From an uncultured Ruminococcus sp. (GTDB lineage: Bacteria > Bacillota > Clostridia > Oscillospirales > Ruminococcaceae): a stretch of 64,000 nt of DNA. Shown one piece after another: positions 8,925 to 16,972 of this stretch (the first letter of the stretch is position 1; the number at the start of each line of letters is the position of its first letter). The notes under the pieces were generated by a model. That model ran no database searches and was not told the origin of the DNA. It was given only the letters and a program-made list of their open reading frames with translations. A program made the position numbers and the translations under genes. The DNA lies in the NCBI GenBank assembly GCA_934474025.1, contig CAKSMF010000005.1, positions 155,867 to 219,866 of the forward strand, read 5' to 3'.

Positions 8925-9054
8925 AATTCCGGAGCATAGATGTGCAGGCTTACTGCGGCACACAAAACAATCCGCTTAATGCTGCTCGGTCTCCCGCCTG
9001 ACATGGTTCACGGGGTCTTGTTGCACAGGGCCCACACATCTATATTCCGGAATT
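8925..9054 (-). ncRNA. ffs: Signal recognition particle RNA (small bacterial type)
   Basis: On the minus strand the sequence GTCAGGCGGGAGACCGAGCAGC carries the SRP domain IV signature: the asymmetric loop formed by UCAGG and AGCAGC, closed by CGG-GAGA-CCG with a GNRA tetraloop. (The motif spans about 8975-9001.) The ends AATTCCGG (9047-9054) and CCGGAATT (8925-8932) pair perfectly, adjacent segments AGATGTG and CACATCT extend the rod, and the 3' end runs into TTTTTT, which acts as the terminator. About 130 nt, so no long Bacillus-type Alu domain is evident. Position just upstream of dnaX agrees with other Firmicutes. The RNA pairs with Ffh for co-translational targeting. Confidence 0.93.
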
Positions 9055-9093
9055 AATTCCTGAAATCAGAGCAGACATAATGCTCTGTTTAAT

Positions 9094-9122
9094 ATATTAC
9101 CACAAAAGTAGGAATTTGTCAA
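9094..9122 (-). promoter_or_regulatory. Promoter of the SRP RNA
   Basis: Read on the minus strand: TTGACA (9122-9117), 17 bases, TAATAT (9099-9094). Transcription would start near 9087, about 33 bases before the mature SRP RNA; the interval holds a small CAGAGC/GCTCTG hairpin that could mark a processed 5' end. The promoter lies inside copy A of the repeat described next. Confidence 0.85.
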
Positions 9123-9170
9123 GAGTTATTTTATAAATTTTTCTTGAAAAAAGATGAGTCAATAAATGCT
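9098..9170 (+). repeat. Promoter-region repeat, copy A
   Basis: This 73-base stretch, from TACCACAAAAG to AATAAATGCT, is repeated with about seven differences at 9401-9474. It contains the -35 region of the SRP RNA promoter. It ends exactly where inserted segment X begins, and the sequence that should follow it (GGAACTTGACGG) is found instead after copy B. Copy A is the most diverged of the three, so its duplication is probably the older event. Confidence 0.85.
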
Positions 9171-9400
9171 ACCTGATTTTCTTCTTAAAATAGGAAAAAA
9201 ATCGTTCTAAGAAATTTAATATTTGTGTACTATACATTTAGCTTTTTTAAAAAGTTTTTCAGCTATTTTACGCTGTTTTTGTTATGTATTCATAAAATAT
9301 CTGATTTTTCATGTAAGAATATATCATAAATTAGTCTGTTTATAGGCATTTTTTGGATAAAAAATACTATGAAATCAAATCAAGCAGAAAACTCGGGTAA
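9171..9400. other. Inserted segment X, short non-coding element with imperfect inverted ends
   Basis: About 230 bases lie exactly between repeat copies A and B. The left end reads ACCTGATTTTCTTCTT and the right end, reverse-complemented, reads ACCCGAGTTTTCTGCTT, so the termini are related inverted repeats with a few mismatches and one gap. The inside is very AT-rich and encodes nothing convincing. The termini share the CCCGA motif with segment Y. A non-autonomous mobile element is the simplest reading, but no transposase is present here and the identity is unproven. Confidence 0.5.
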
Positions 9401-9507
9401 TACCACAAAAGCGGGAATTTGTCAAGGGTTATTTTATAAATTTTTTTTAAAAAAAGATGCAGTCAATAAATGCTGGAACTTGACGGATTGTTTATATTAT
9501 GGTATAA
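9401..9507 (+). repeat. Promoter-region repeat, copy B
   Basis: Copy B joins the copy-A unit (9401-9474) to the downstream promoter unit. Bases 9424-9507 are identical over all 84 positions to 9782-9865. On the plus strand it has TTGACG (9480-9485), a 17-base spacer and TATAAC (9503-9508), in which the last C is the first base of segment Y; on the minus strand it keeps a TTGACA with a poorer TATTAC. Both promoters are thus weakened duplicates. Confidence 0.9.
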
Positions 9508-9781
9508 CCCGAATTTGCCACTTGTTGGGATTTTTTAAATATTTAAACTTTGAAAAAATACATATTTATAGGCAAAAATTTTATATCCCCACGTTATATC
9601 CCCACGCTAAATAATTCAAAAATTGTGGGCATATAAGGGAATGCAACGAAATATAGGCGAAAAGTCACAATAAATTGATGAAAAAATGTAGTTTTTTAAT
9701 ATCAAAAATCTCAGCCCTGTTTTTTTCCTATTTTTCGTGTGTTTTTGGTATTTTTTCAATCAATTAAGTGGCAAACTCGGG
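9508..9781. mobile_element. Inserted segment Y, 274-bp element with 16-bp terminal inverted repeats
   Basis: The ends CCCGAATTTGCCACTT (9508-9523) and AAGTGGCAAACTCGGG (9766-9781) are inverted repeats matching at 15 of 16 positions. The segment sits exactly between two identical 84-base copies of the promoter region. Inside are a short tandem pair of TTATATCCCCACG and a complementary GTGGGCATATAA, so the RNA could fold. No open frame with a ribosome binding site is present. The structure resembles a miniature inverted-repeat element, but the 84-base flanking duplication is far longer than normal transposon target duplications. Confidence 0.6.
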
Positions 9782-9899
9782 AAGGGTTATTTTATAAATT
9801 TTTTTTAAAAAAAGATGCAGTCAATAAATGCTGGAACTTGACGGATTGTTTATATTATGGTATAATATAAATCATATAAAAAGGAAAGGGTCTAAAAAC
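9782..9899 (+). promoter_or_regulatory. Repeat copy C with the active promoter of the glycosyltransferase
   Basis: Bases 9782-9865 repeat 9424-9507 exactly. Here the promoter is complete: TTGACG (9838-9843), 17 bases, TATAAT (9861-9866). A short leader with AAGGAAAGGG (9881-9890) leads to the ATG at 9900. The whole 9055-9899 interval otherwise holds no gene. Confidence 0.85.
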
Positions 9900-10865
9900 A
9901 TGGATAATCCAGAAATATTGTATATGGTAGTTCCTTGCTATAATGAACAGGAAGTTCTGCACGAAACTGCTAAACAGCTCAAAGAAAAGTATACTTCACT
10001 TATTCAACAGAAACTTATCTCTACAAAAAGCCGTATAGTATTTGTCAATGACGGTTCAAAGGACAGTACATGGAATATTATTCAGGAACTTCACACTGCA
10101 AATCCTGAATTTTTTTCAGGAATAAACCTTGCACATAACAGCGGTCATCAGAATGCGGTTCTTGCTGGTCTTATGACAGTTAAGGATATCTGCGATATGG
10201 CTATAACTATGGACGCTGATTTACAGGACGATATTAATACCATTGATGCTATGGTAAAAGAATATTATAACGGTAATCAGGTTGTATATGGTGTAAGAAG
10301 TGCAAGAAAAACTGATACTTTCTTTAAAAAGTTTACTGCTGAAAGTTTCTATAAGTTCATGAAGTTGATGGGTGCTGATGTTGTTTATAATCACGCTGAT
10401 TTCAGACTTATGAGCCGTCGTGTACTTAACGAACTCGCAAATTACAAAGAAGTAAATTTGTTCCTGCGTGGAATGATACCAACAATAGGCTTTAAAAGCT
10501 GTAATGTATATTATGAACGTCATGAACGTTTTGCCGGTGAAAGCAAGTATCCATTAAAGAAAATGATTGCTTTTGCAATAAATGGTATAACTTCATTCAG
10601 TACCAAACCTCTTAAACTTATAACATCGCTTGGTTTTATAATGTTTATAATAAGTGTTATTGCATTTATATGGAGTTTCATTGTAAAAATAGCTGGTCTT
10701 TCAGTCGGAGGCTGGTCAAGTACTATGTGTTCAATATGGCTGATAGGCGGTTTACAGCTTTTGTGCCTTGGAATAATAGGCGAGTATATCGGAAAGATTT
10801 ACGCTGAAGTAAAACAGCGTCCACGCTTTATAGTTGCGGATTTCATTAATCAGGAAGAAAAGTGA
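9900..10865 (+). CDS. Family 2 glycosyltransferase (polyprenyl-phosphate type)
   Basis: The 321-residue protein has a GT-A domain: start YMVVPCYNEQEV, nucleotide-binding VFVNDGSKDSTW, and the metal-binding AITMDADLQDD. The acceptor region contains SARKTDTFFKKFTAESFYK and ends before two C-terminal membrane spans (about 235-258 and 272-295). This layout matches GtrB/DPM1-like enzymes that move a sugar from a nucleotide donor to undecaprenyl phosphate on the inner membrane face. The sugar is not known. The ATG at 9900 follows a purine-rich site; the gene is monocistronic, ending at a terminator. No flippase or polymer glycosyltransferase lies next to it. Confidence 0.9.
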   Translation: MDNPEILYMVVPCYNEQEVLHETAKQLKEKYTSLIQQKLISTKSRIVFVNDGSKDSTWNIIQELHTANPEFFSGINLAHNSGHQNAVLAGLMTVKDICDMAITMDADLQDDINTIDAMVKEYYNGNQVVYGVRSARKTDTFFKKFTAESFYKFMKLMGADVVYNHADFRLMSRRVLNELANYKEVNLFLRGMIPTIGFKSCNVYYERHERFAGESKYPLKKMIAFAINGITSFSTKPLKLITSLGFIMFIISVIAFIWSFIVKIAGLSVGGWSSTMCSIWLIGGLQLLCLGIIGEYIGKIYAEVKQRPRFIVADFINQEEK

Positions 10866-10913
10866 TTTTAGCTGAAAGCACTAATTACATTATAACGGTC
10901 AGATATACGAAAT

Positions 10914-10952
10914 TACCCACTGATGAAATAATTATCAGTGGGTATATTTTTT
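10914..10952 (+). terminator. Terminator after the glycosyltransferase
   Basis: TACCCACTGAT (10914-10924) pairs perfectly with ATCAGTGGGTA (10934-10944), followed by a T-rich run. It lies between converging genes; the minus-strand tail is less T-rich, so it mainly serves the plus strand. Confidence 0.88.
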
Positions 10953-10990
10953 AAGGATTTTAATTGTATTTTTGTGTTGCAGATATCTGA

Positions 10991-12301
10991 TTATTTCTTT
11001 GATTTTTTGTTGTACTTTGATTTTTGACCAAAGTTAAGCGATATCGTAAGGATTTTGTCTGATTTGAAAAGCCTTAATGCAAAGAACATACATATTGCAA
11101 ATACGATTATCTGATATATAAGACCACCAAAGAATATTGTATTATTTCCGAACATCAGATTTGACATTCCTGAGAATGTATGTGTGAATGGTATAGCATA
11201 AACTAATATTCTTACAATCATAGGAAGTGTATTTATATCAGCAAGCATTGAAATAACATAAGGTACCATTGCAAGCATCATAATAGGCATAATAACCGTT
11301 TGTGAAGACTTTGTATCATTTACCAAAGCACCTAACATTATTGATACTGAAAGGCAAATCATTATGGTCATGAAAAGCTGTATTCCTACAAGTACATAAT
11401 CTCCGACTGAAAGGTTTAATCCGAGTTGTGATAAAGCGTCATCAACTGAAATGCTTGATACAAGGTTTTCTGCCTGAATAGAGGAACTTTTTATAAATTT
11501 TGAAAATCCTATCATATAGACTCCGGCATTTATAAGAGCCACAACGGCAGCAGCCAACATTTTAGCAGTTATTATTGATGAACGTGAAACAGGTGCAGAA
11601 AGAAGTGTTTCAAGAGTTTTATCTATTTTTTCGTTTGAAATGGAACTTATAAGTGATTGTGAAGTCATCATAATCAGCAGGAATACAATAATTGGTAATA
11701 TTGCATTTTGCATGGATATCTTATTCATTATGCTGTCAATTGAAGTGTTAGCGGATTTATCGTCAACAACTGTATTATCTGTCAGCACAATAGGATTTTC
11801 CATTAATTCAAACTGTTCCGGAGACATTCCTGCTTCTGTAGCAATTGTATTAGCTATGCAGTTTTGAATAAGAGTTATTGCTCCGGAAGTTCCCGTTGAT
11901 ATATTTGACAATGTGGCTGCGGAAGTCATTCTTGATGCGGTAATTATTTCAGGTTTTTCCCCCTTTTCAATTGAATCCGTGAATCCTTTCGGAATAATGA
12001 CAATATTTTTTATATCGTTTTCTGAAAGTATATCAGCGTAATTGTCACCATCAGTTTCAAATACTTTAATTTCTGCACCGGAATTTTTCAATACTTCAAT
12101 GAGGTTTTGAGTGAAATCTGTATCATCACGGTCACTGATGTTAATTTTGGGATTCTGAGCTTCTTCTGTAACATCATTTATGGCGGATTTTGTTATGTTT
12201 CCCATAATAAAAAGCATGGCAAGAATCACGGCAAGACTAAGAATCATTTGTCCGTTAATTAATTCTTTAAGTTCTTTCTGAAGCAGGTTAATGAATTTCA
12301 T
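10991..12301 (-). CDS. ABC-2 type exporter permease (NatB-like)
   Basis: The 436-residue protein has an N-terminal membrane helix (LSLAVILAMLFIMG), a large extracellular domain of about 180 residues, then a cluster of five or more membrane spans. The segment ISNEKIDKTLETLLSAPVSRSSIITAKMLA, which precedes the helices, is typical of the NatB/YhaP class of ABC-2 permeases. ATG at 12301 follows AAGGGTGG by 9 bases and overlaps the end of the ATPase gene. Together the two genes form an exporter; NatAB exports sodium in Bacillus, but the substrate here cannot be deduced. Confidence 0.87.
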   Translation of the reverse strand: MKFINLLQKELKELINGQMILSLAVILAMLFIMGNITKSAINDVTEEAQNPKINISDRDDTDFTQNLIEVLKNSGAEIKVFETDGDNYADILSENDIKNIVIIPKGFTDSIEKGEKPEIITASRMTSAATLSNISTGTSGAITLIQNCIANTIATEAGMSPEQFELMENPIVLTDNTVVDDKSANTSIDSIMNKISMQNAILPIIVFLLIMMTSQSLISSISNEKIDKTLETLLSAPVSRSSIITAKMLAAAVVALINAGVYMIGFSKFIKSSSIQAENLVSSISVDDALSQLGLNLSVGDYVLVGIQLFMTIMICLSVSIMLGALVNDTKSSQTVIMPIMMLAMVPYVISMLADINTLPMIVRILVYAIPFTHTFSGMSNLMFGNNTIFFGGLIYQIIVFAICMFFALRLFKSDKILTISLNFGQKSKYNKKSKK

Positions 12302-13028
12302 TTTCAAGTACCACCCTTTCAAAAACTTCCTCAAGGTTAACTGCATTATAACGTTGTTTAAGTTCTTCACCCGTACCGGTGACCATTAAATGACCTTTTG
12401 AGATAATGCCCACCCTATCGGAAACGAATTCTATTTCAAGCATATTATGAGATGATAAAAGAAATGACATTCCTTCTTCTTTGGCGAGTTTTTTAATCAT
12501 TTTTCTGATTTCTATGGCATTTATAACATCAAGTCCGCTTGTTGGCTCGTCAAGGATTGCGAGTTTCGGACTTGTCATTACTGCACGTGAAAGGAGTAGT
12601 TTTCTAATCATGCCACGGCTGTAACTGCCGATTTTATCGTTGAGTCTTTCTCCTAAACCACAGATATCCTTTGCACGATTGACACAATTAATAATTTGTT
12701 TCGGGTCTGTACAAAAAAGTCCAGCCATAAATTTAAGGTAATTTATTCCGGACATATTTTTATAAGCTCCTGCCTCATCGGGAAGATATGTAATACATTC
12801 TCTTACTTTTTCAGGTTGTCTGACTACGCTGTAACCGTTTACAATTGCGTCACCGTCAGTTGGCTTAAGTAAAGTTGAAATCATGCGTATGGTAGTAGTT
12901 TTTCCTGCACCATTAGGACCTATTAAGGCGAATATTTCCCCTTTGTTGATGTCAAAAGAAACGCTGTCCGCTGCGAGTACTTTGGTGTACTGCTTGGTAA
13001 GCCCTTTGACTTCAAGCACTTTTTCCAT
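12288..13028 (-). CDS. ABC transporter ATP-binding protein (NatA-like)
   Basis: The 246-residue ATPase has Walker A GPNGAGKTTT, the signature GSYSRGMIRKL (a variant of LSGGQ), Walker B KLAILDEPTSGLD and the switch histidine in LLSSHNM. It pairs with the downstream ABC-2 permease, whose start overlaps its last codons, so the two are coupled. AAGAGGAG precedes the ATG. The variant signature SYSRGM is common in NatA-type ATPases. Confidence 0.92.
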   Translation of the reverse strand: MEKVLEVKGLTKQYTKVLAADSVSFDINKGEIFALIGPNGAGKTTTIRMISTLLKPTDGDAIVNGYSVVRQPEKVRECITYLPDEAGAYKNMSGINYLKFMAGLFCTDPKQIINCVNRAKDICGLGERLNDKIGSYSRGMIRKLLLSRAVMTSPKLAILDEPTSGLDVINAIEIRKMIKKLAKEEGMSFLLSSHNMLEIEFVSDRVGIISKGHLMVTGTGEELKQRYNAVNLEEVFERVVLENEIH

Positions 13029-13072
13029 ATTTAATCTCCTCTTTAAATTATTTAAAAATTTTTATATAAAAT

Positions 13073-13101
13073 ATAATACCACTAATACCAAAATTTGTCA
13101 A
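13073..13101 (-). promoter_or_regulatory. Promoter of the ABC exporter pair
   Basis: On the minus strand TTGACA (13101-13096), a 17-base spacer and TATTAT (13078-13073). It is divergent from the next promoter; the two -35 boxes are about 30 bases apart. Confidence 0.85.
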
Positions 13102-13131
13102 TAGGTTGTTTACAGAAAAATGGCTTTTTTG

Positions 13132-13160
13132 TTGACAGTAAGATGCATAATTGATATAAT
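13132..13160 (+). promoter_or_regulatory. Promoter of the SBP-DUF5696 locus
   Basis: TTGACA (13132-13137), 17 bases, TATAAT (13155-13160): a consensus promoter. Transcription should begin near 13167, which makes an ATG at 13170 nearly leaderless and supports the TTG at 13194 as the true start. No further promoter or terminator is evident until 23.9 kb, so all eight genes may be one transcript. Confidence 0.88.
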
Positions 13161-13193
13161 TAATTTATCATGAAAAATACAGGTGATTTTATC

Positions 13194-16052
13194 TTGAAAA
13201 GTAAGTTTTTTTATAGATGGTTTGCTGTTGTTGTGGGAATACTTTTTATATTTGCCGATGTAAATTTTCCGGTTTATGCTTACAATCAAAATGAAAATTA
13301 CTATACGATTGAAGAAAATACAGCAGAAATATCTTATAGCGAATATTATGAAACTTATTCAGCTGAAGAACGCCCGAAAGATATAATAAATGTTTCCGGA
13401 AGTGAATTTACCGGACAAAATGGTACATTTTCAATTGGCGAATATGCCGGTAAAGAAAACGTTTTCATGTGGGAAAGCAGTAACGGTGAAATTTCATGTA
13501 ACATAGATGTTGAACAAAGTGGTATATATTGCATGAATATTACTTATTTTGCCTTTGAAACGGATAGTTCTGTTATAGAATTTGCAGTGAGCATTGACAA
13601 TAAAATTCCCTATGATACAGCATCACGAATAACTTTGAATAAAGTCTGGATTAATGAAAATGATATTTTAACAGATAAAAACGGTAATCAGATAAGACCT
13701 TCACAGATTCAGTGCGGTATGTGGCAAAATTCCGATTTTATGGACGTTGACGGGCTTTTCAGTGAACCGTTGATTTTCAGTCTTGAAAAGGGTAGTCATA
13801 AGATATCTTTCACTTCTGAACGTGCTGAATTTGCTATTGAAAACCTTAAAATATATAATCCTGAAAAGATTCCGACTTACAGTGAATATATATCCGGAAA
13901 AAATATTGATTCCGCTGAAAATACTTTCAAAATTGAGGGGGAGTCTGCTGTTTATAAATCAGACCGTACACTTTTTTCGACTTATGATAATACGAATTAT
14001 AATGTTTCTCCGTCAAGTCCCACTAAAATAATGTATAATACTTTCGGTGCAAATAACTGGAAAAAAGCATTACAATCTACAACTTGGATTATAAAAAAAG
14101 AAGATATAAAACATGACGGTTGGTACAAAATAGCTATAAAATATCGTCAGAATGAAATGCGTGGATTCAGTTCAAACCGCCGTATATATATTGATGGTAA
14201 AGTGCCTTATGAGGAATTTAATCAGGTTAAATTCAGATACAATAAAAAATGGGATATCGTTTCACCGCAATATGACGGTGAAAACATTTACATATGGCTG
14301 ACTGCTGATAGTGACCATATCTTTACAATGGAATGCGTTACAGGTGAAATCGGTACTTACATAAATCAACTGGATAATACAGTTTCAGAACTCAACGAGT
14401 ATTACAGAAAAATTTTAATGATTACCGGAACTTCTCCGGATAAGTATACGGATTACTATGTACATGAAAAAATTCCGGATTTACTTGATAATTTTAAACG
14501 TATTTCAACAGAATTAAAAAATATTCAGTCAGGTATAGAAAGTTTATCAGATAGTTCAGGTTCAGAAGCGTCCGTTATAGGAAATATGACATTAATTCTT
14601 GATAAATGTATTGAAAAGCCTTTGAAAATACCGCAATATCTTTCGCAGATAAAAGATAATTTGACTTCTCTTTCAGTATGGTCAAGGGAATATCGAAATC
14701 AGCCACTTGAAATAGATTATATAGAATTTGCTACAAAAGGCGTTGAATTTACAAGCTGTAAGGAAAGTTTACTTAAAAAAATATGGTTTGCTATAAAGTC
14801 GTTTTTAGGTTCATTTTTTGAGGATTATTCAGTATTATCAGATGTTAATGACGAAAAGTCAATTGAAGTATGGGTTAATCTTGGTCGTGAGCAGGCACAG
14901 GTTGTAAAGGAGTTGACAGACAATTTTATTAATGAAACCGGTATATCAGTTTCAGTGAATCTTATGACAAGTGGTATAATTGAAGCGTCACTTGCCGGAA
15001 AAGCTTCTGATATAGCGTTGTTTCTTGGCGGGGAATATCCTGTTAATCTTGCTATGCGTGAATTGCTTGTTGATGTTTCGGAATTTCCGGATTACTATGA
15101 AGTTACTGAACGTTTTCAGGAAAATGCCATGACACATTATGAATACAATGGAGGAGTTTATGGACTTCCTATAACACAGAATTTTCCTATGATGTTTTAC
15201 AGGACGGATATTCTTTCGGAACTTGGCTATACTTCGCCACCGGAAACATGGGATAATTTAATCGATATGCTACCGGAACTTCAACGGAATTATATGTCTG
15301 TCGGACTTGTTCTTCCGTCAACGGACGTTATGCCGTCCACTGAAACAGGGCATACTTTTGCATTAATGATGTTGCAACGTGGATTGAATTATTATAATCC
15401 GGAAAAAAATAAATCTATGTTTGATACTGCTAGTGCTGTTAATGCTTTTGAACAATGGACAGATTTTTATACTGAATACGGGTGCGAACAGTCCTATGAT
15501 GTGTTCAGCCGTTTCAGAACAGGAGAATATCCCATTGTAATAGCAGATTATGCGTTTTTCAATCAGCTTACAGAATTATCGCCTGAAATAAAAGGTCTTT
15601 GGAATTTCTGTCCTGTTCCGGCAACTGAAAATAATGGTAAACTTTCACATTCTGCAAATTCTAACGTTTCTGGAGCAGTAATTTTTAGAAAGACAGAAAA
15701 TATTGATAATGCATGGGAATATATAAAATGGTTTACAAGTACTGATGTACAAGTGGATTTTGGTATCAGAACTGAAGGATTGTTCGGAACTATGGGGCGT
15801 TTGAATACTGCTAATACTGAGGCTTTGAAAAGATTATCATGGTCTGAAAATGAACTGTCAAGATTATTTGACCAACGTAGAGAACTCGTAGAAATTCCCA
15901 TTATACCGTCATCATATCTTGTGACAAGAAATATTATGAATGCATTCCGTGAAGTTGTTAACGAAAAGAAAAATCCACGTGATACTCTGCTTTGGTATAA
16001 TCGTGATATAAATGATGAAATTCTAAGAAAAAATCAGAATATCAAAGAATAG
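13194..16052 (+). CDS. Giant secreted solute-binding protein with N-terminal carbohydrate-binding-like region
   Basis: The product has about 952 residues, twice the length of ordinary family 1 sugar-binding proteins. A signal peptide (basic start, hydrophobic core AVVVGILFIFADV, likely cleavage near VYA) is present but there is no lipobox cysteine. Residues about 30-370 look like two beta-sandwich domains (FSLEKGSHKISF and similar patterns), about 380-545 is helical, and about 553-940 is the binding-protein domain (SIEVWVNLGREQAQ, GKASDIALFLGG, GGVYGLPITQNFPMMFYRTDIL). TTG 13194 follows AGGTGA by 7 bases; ATG 13170 has no site. It is the only binding protein for two permease pairs. Carbohydrate as ligand is inferred from the family. 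Confidence 0.88.
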   Translation: MKSKFFYRWFAVVVGILFIFADVNFPVYAYNQNENYYTIEENTAEISYSEYYETYSAEERPKDIINVSGSEFTGQNGTFSIGEYAGKENVFMWESSNGEISCNIDVEQSGIYCMNITYFAFETDSSVIEFAVSIDNKIPYDTASRITLNKVWINENDILTDKNGNQIRPSQIQCGMWQNSDFMDVDGLFSEPLIFSLEKGSHKISFTSERAEFAIENLKIYNPEKIPTYSEYISGKNIDSAENTFKIEGESAVYKSDRTLFSTYDNTNYNVSPSSPTKIMYNTFGANNWKKALQSTTWIIKKEDIKHDGWYKIAIKYRQNEMRGFSSNRRIYIDGKVPYEEFNQVKFRYNKKWDIVSPQYDGENIYIWLTADSDHIFTMECVTGEIGTYINQLDNTVSELNEYYRKILMITGTSPDKYTDYYVHEKIPDLLDNFKRISTELKNIQSGIESLSDSSGSEASVIGNMTLILDKCIEKPLKIPQYLSQIKDNLTSLSVWSREYRNQPLEIDYIEFATKGVEFTSCKESLLKKIWFAIKSFLGSFFEDYSVLSDVNDEKSIEVWVNLGREQAQVVKELTDNFINETGISVSVNLMTSGIIEASLAGKASDIALFLGGEYPVNLAMRELLVDVSEFPDYYEVTERFQENAMTHYEYNGGVYGLPITQNFPMMFYRTDILSELGYTSPPETWDNLIDMLPELQRNYMSVGLVLPSTDVMPSTETGHTFALMMLQRGLNYYNPEKNKSMFDTASAVNAFEQWTDFYTEYGCEQSYDVFSRFRTGEYPIVIADYAFFNQLTELSPEIKGLWNFCPVPATENNGKLSHSANSNVSGAVIFRKTENIDNAWEYIKWFTSTDVQVDFGIRTEGLFGTMGRLNTANTEALKRLSWSENELSRLFDQRRELVEIPIIPSSYLVTRNIMNAFREVVNEKKNPRDTLLWYNRDINDEILRKNQNIKE

Positions 16053-16063
16053 GAGGATTTATT

Positions 16064-16957
16064 TTGCTGAAAAAAATGTTTTCCGAACTCAAAAAAAATA
16101 AGGATTGTTATCTGATGATTGCACCATTCATGATATTATTTGTGATATTTACAGTGATTCCGGTTATAATGTCTGTCCCGATAAGTTTTACTGATTTCAA
16201 TATGGTAAAGAAACCTGAATTTGTAGGATTATCAAATTATACAACTTTATTTCTGTCTGATAAAGTTTTCATGAAATCCATAAGAGTAACATTAATATTT
16301 GCATTCTTTGCAGGATTTGTAAGTTTTATTATGTGTTTTCTGATTGCATGGTGCATAAACTTTATGCCAAAACCTTTAGCAACGTTTTTTACACTTATAT
16401 TCTATATTCCGTCAATGGCTAATGTTTACAGCATATGGAAAGTCATTTTCAGCGGTGACATGAATGGCTATATAAATTCTCTTTTAATGAATATTGGGTT
16501 TATAACTTCTCCTATACAATGGCTTACAGACGGAAATTATGTACTTGGTACAGCAATTGTTGTGCAGTTGTGGTTATCATTGGGAGCGGGATTCCTTGCA
16601 ATGAGAGCAGGTTTGCAAAGTATAGACCGTTCAATGTATGAAGTGGGAGCAATTGAGGGTATAAAAAATCATTGGCAGGAACTTATATATATAGTTATTC
16701 CCTCAATGAAACCTCATTTGATGTTTTCGGCAGTAATGCAAATAGTAAGTTCTTTTACTGCCGGAACAGTTATACAAAATATAGTCGGATTTCCAAGCAC
16801 AGACTATAAAGCCCATACTGTCATGACTCATGCTTATGATTATGGCTGGGTGCGTTATGAAATGGGTTATGCTTCCGCAATATGCATGATACTTTTTTTA
16901 GTTATGTATGCTGTAAACAGATTTGTTAATCATTTATTCGGTAAAAATACGGACTGA
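16064..16957 (+). CDS. Carbohydrate ABC transporter permease (MalF type), pair 1
   Basis: The 297-residue protein has six predicted membrane spans and the conserved cytoplasmic EAA-like loop YEVGAIEGIKNHWQELIYIVIPSMKP, which docks with the ATPase. It starts with TTG after AGGAGG, 11 bases past the binding-protein gene. It belongs to the CUT1 family (MalF/UgpA). Its partner is the next gene. No ATPase gene is in the locus, so the pair presumably uses a shared MsmK-type ATPase encoded elsewhere. Confidence 0.92.
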   Translation: MLKKMFSELKKNKDCYLMIAPFMILFVIFTVIPVIMSVPISFTDFNMVKKPEFVGLSNYTTLFLSDKVFMKSIRVTLIFAFFAGFVSFIMCFLIAWCINFMPKPLATFFTLIFYIPSMANVYSIWKVIFSGDMNGYINSLLMNIGFITSPIQWLTDGNYVLGTAIVVQLWLSLGAGFLAMRAGLQSIDRSMYEVGAIEGIKNHWQELIYIVIPSMKPHLMFSAVMQIVSSFTAGTVIQNIVGFPSTDYKAHTVMTHAYDYGWVRYEMGYASAICMILFLVMYAVNRFVNHLFGKNTD

Positions 16958-16972
16958 AAGGATTTTTAAAAG

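Noticed and set aside
9585..9610. CRISPR-like tandem repeat TTATATCCCCACG
   Set aside because: Only two adjacent copies without spacers; there are no cas genes.
9369..9614. 81-codon open frame in the intergenic region
   Set aside because: It spans repeat copy B and part of segment Y, including promoter boxes, and has no ribosome binding site or family features.
13170..13194. ATG at 13170 as start of the giant binding protein
   Set aside because: It lies within a few bases of the predicted transcription start and has no binding site; TTG 13194 has AGGTGA and gives a clean signal peptide.
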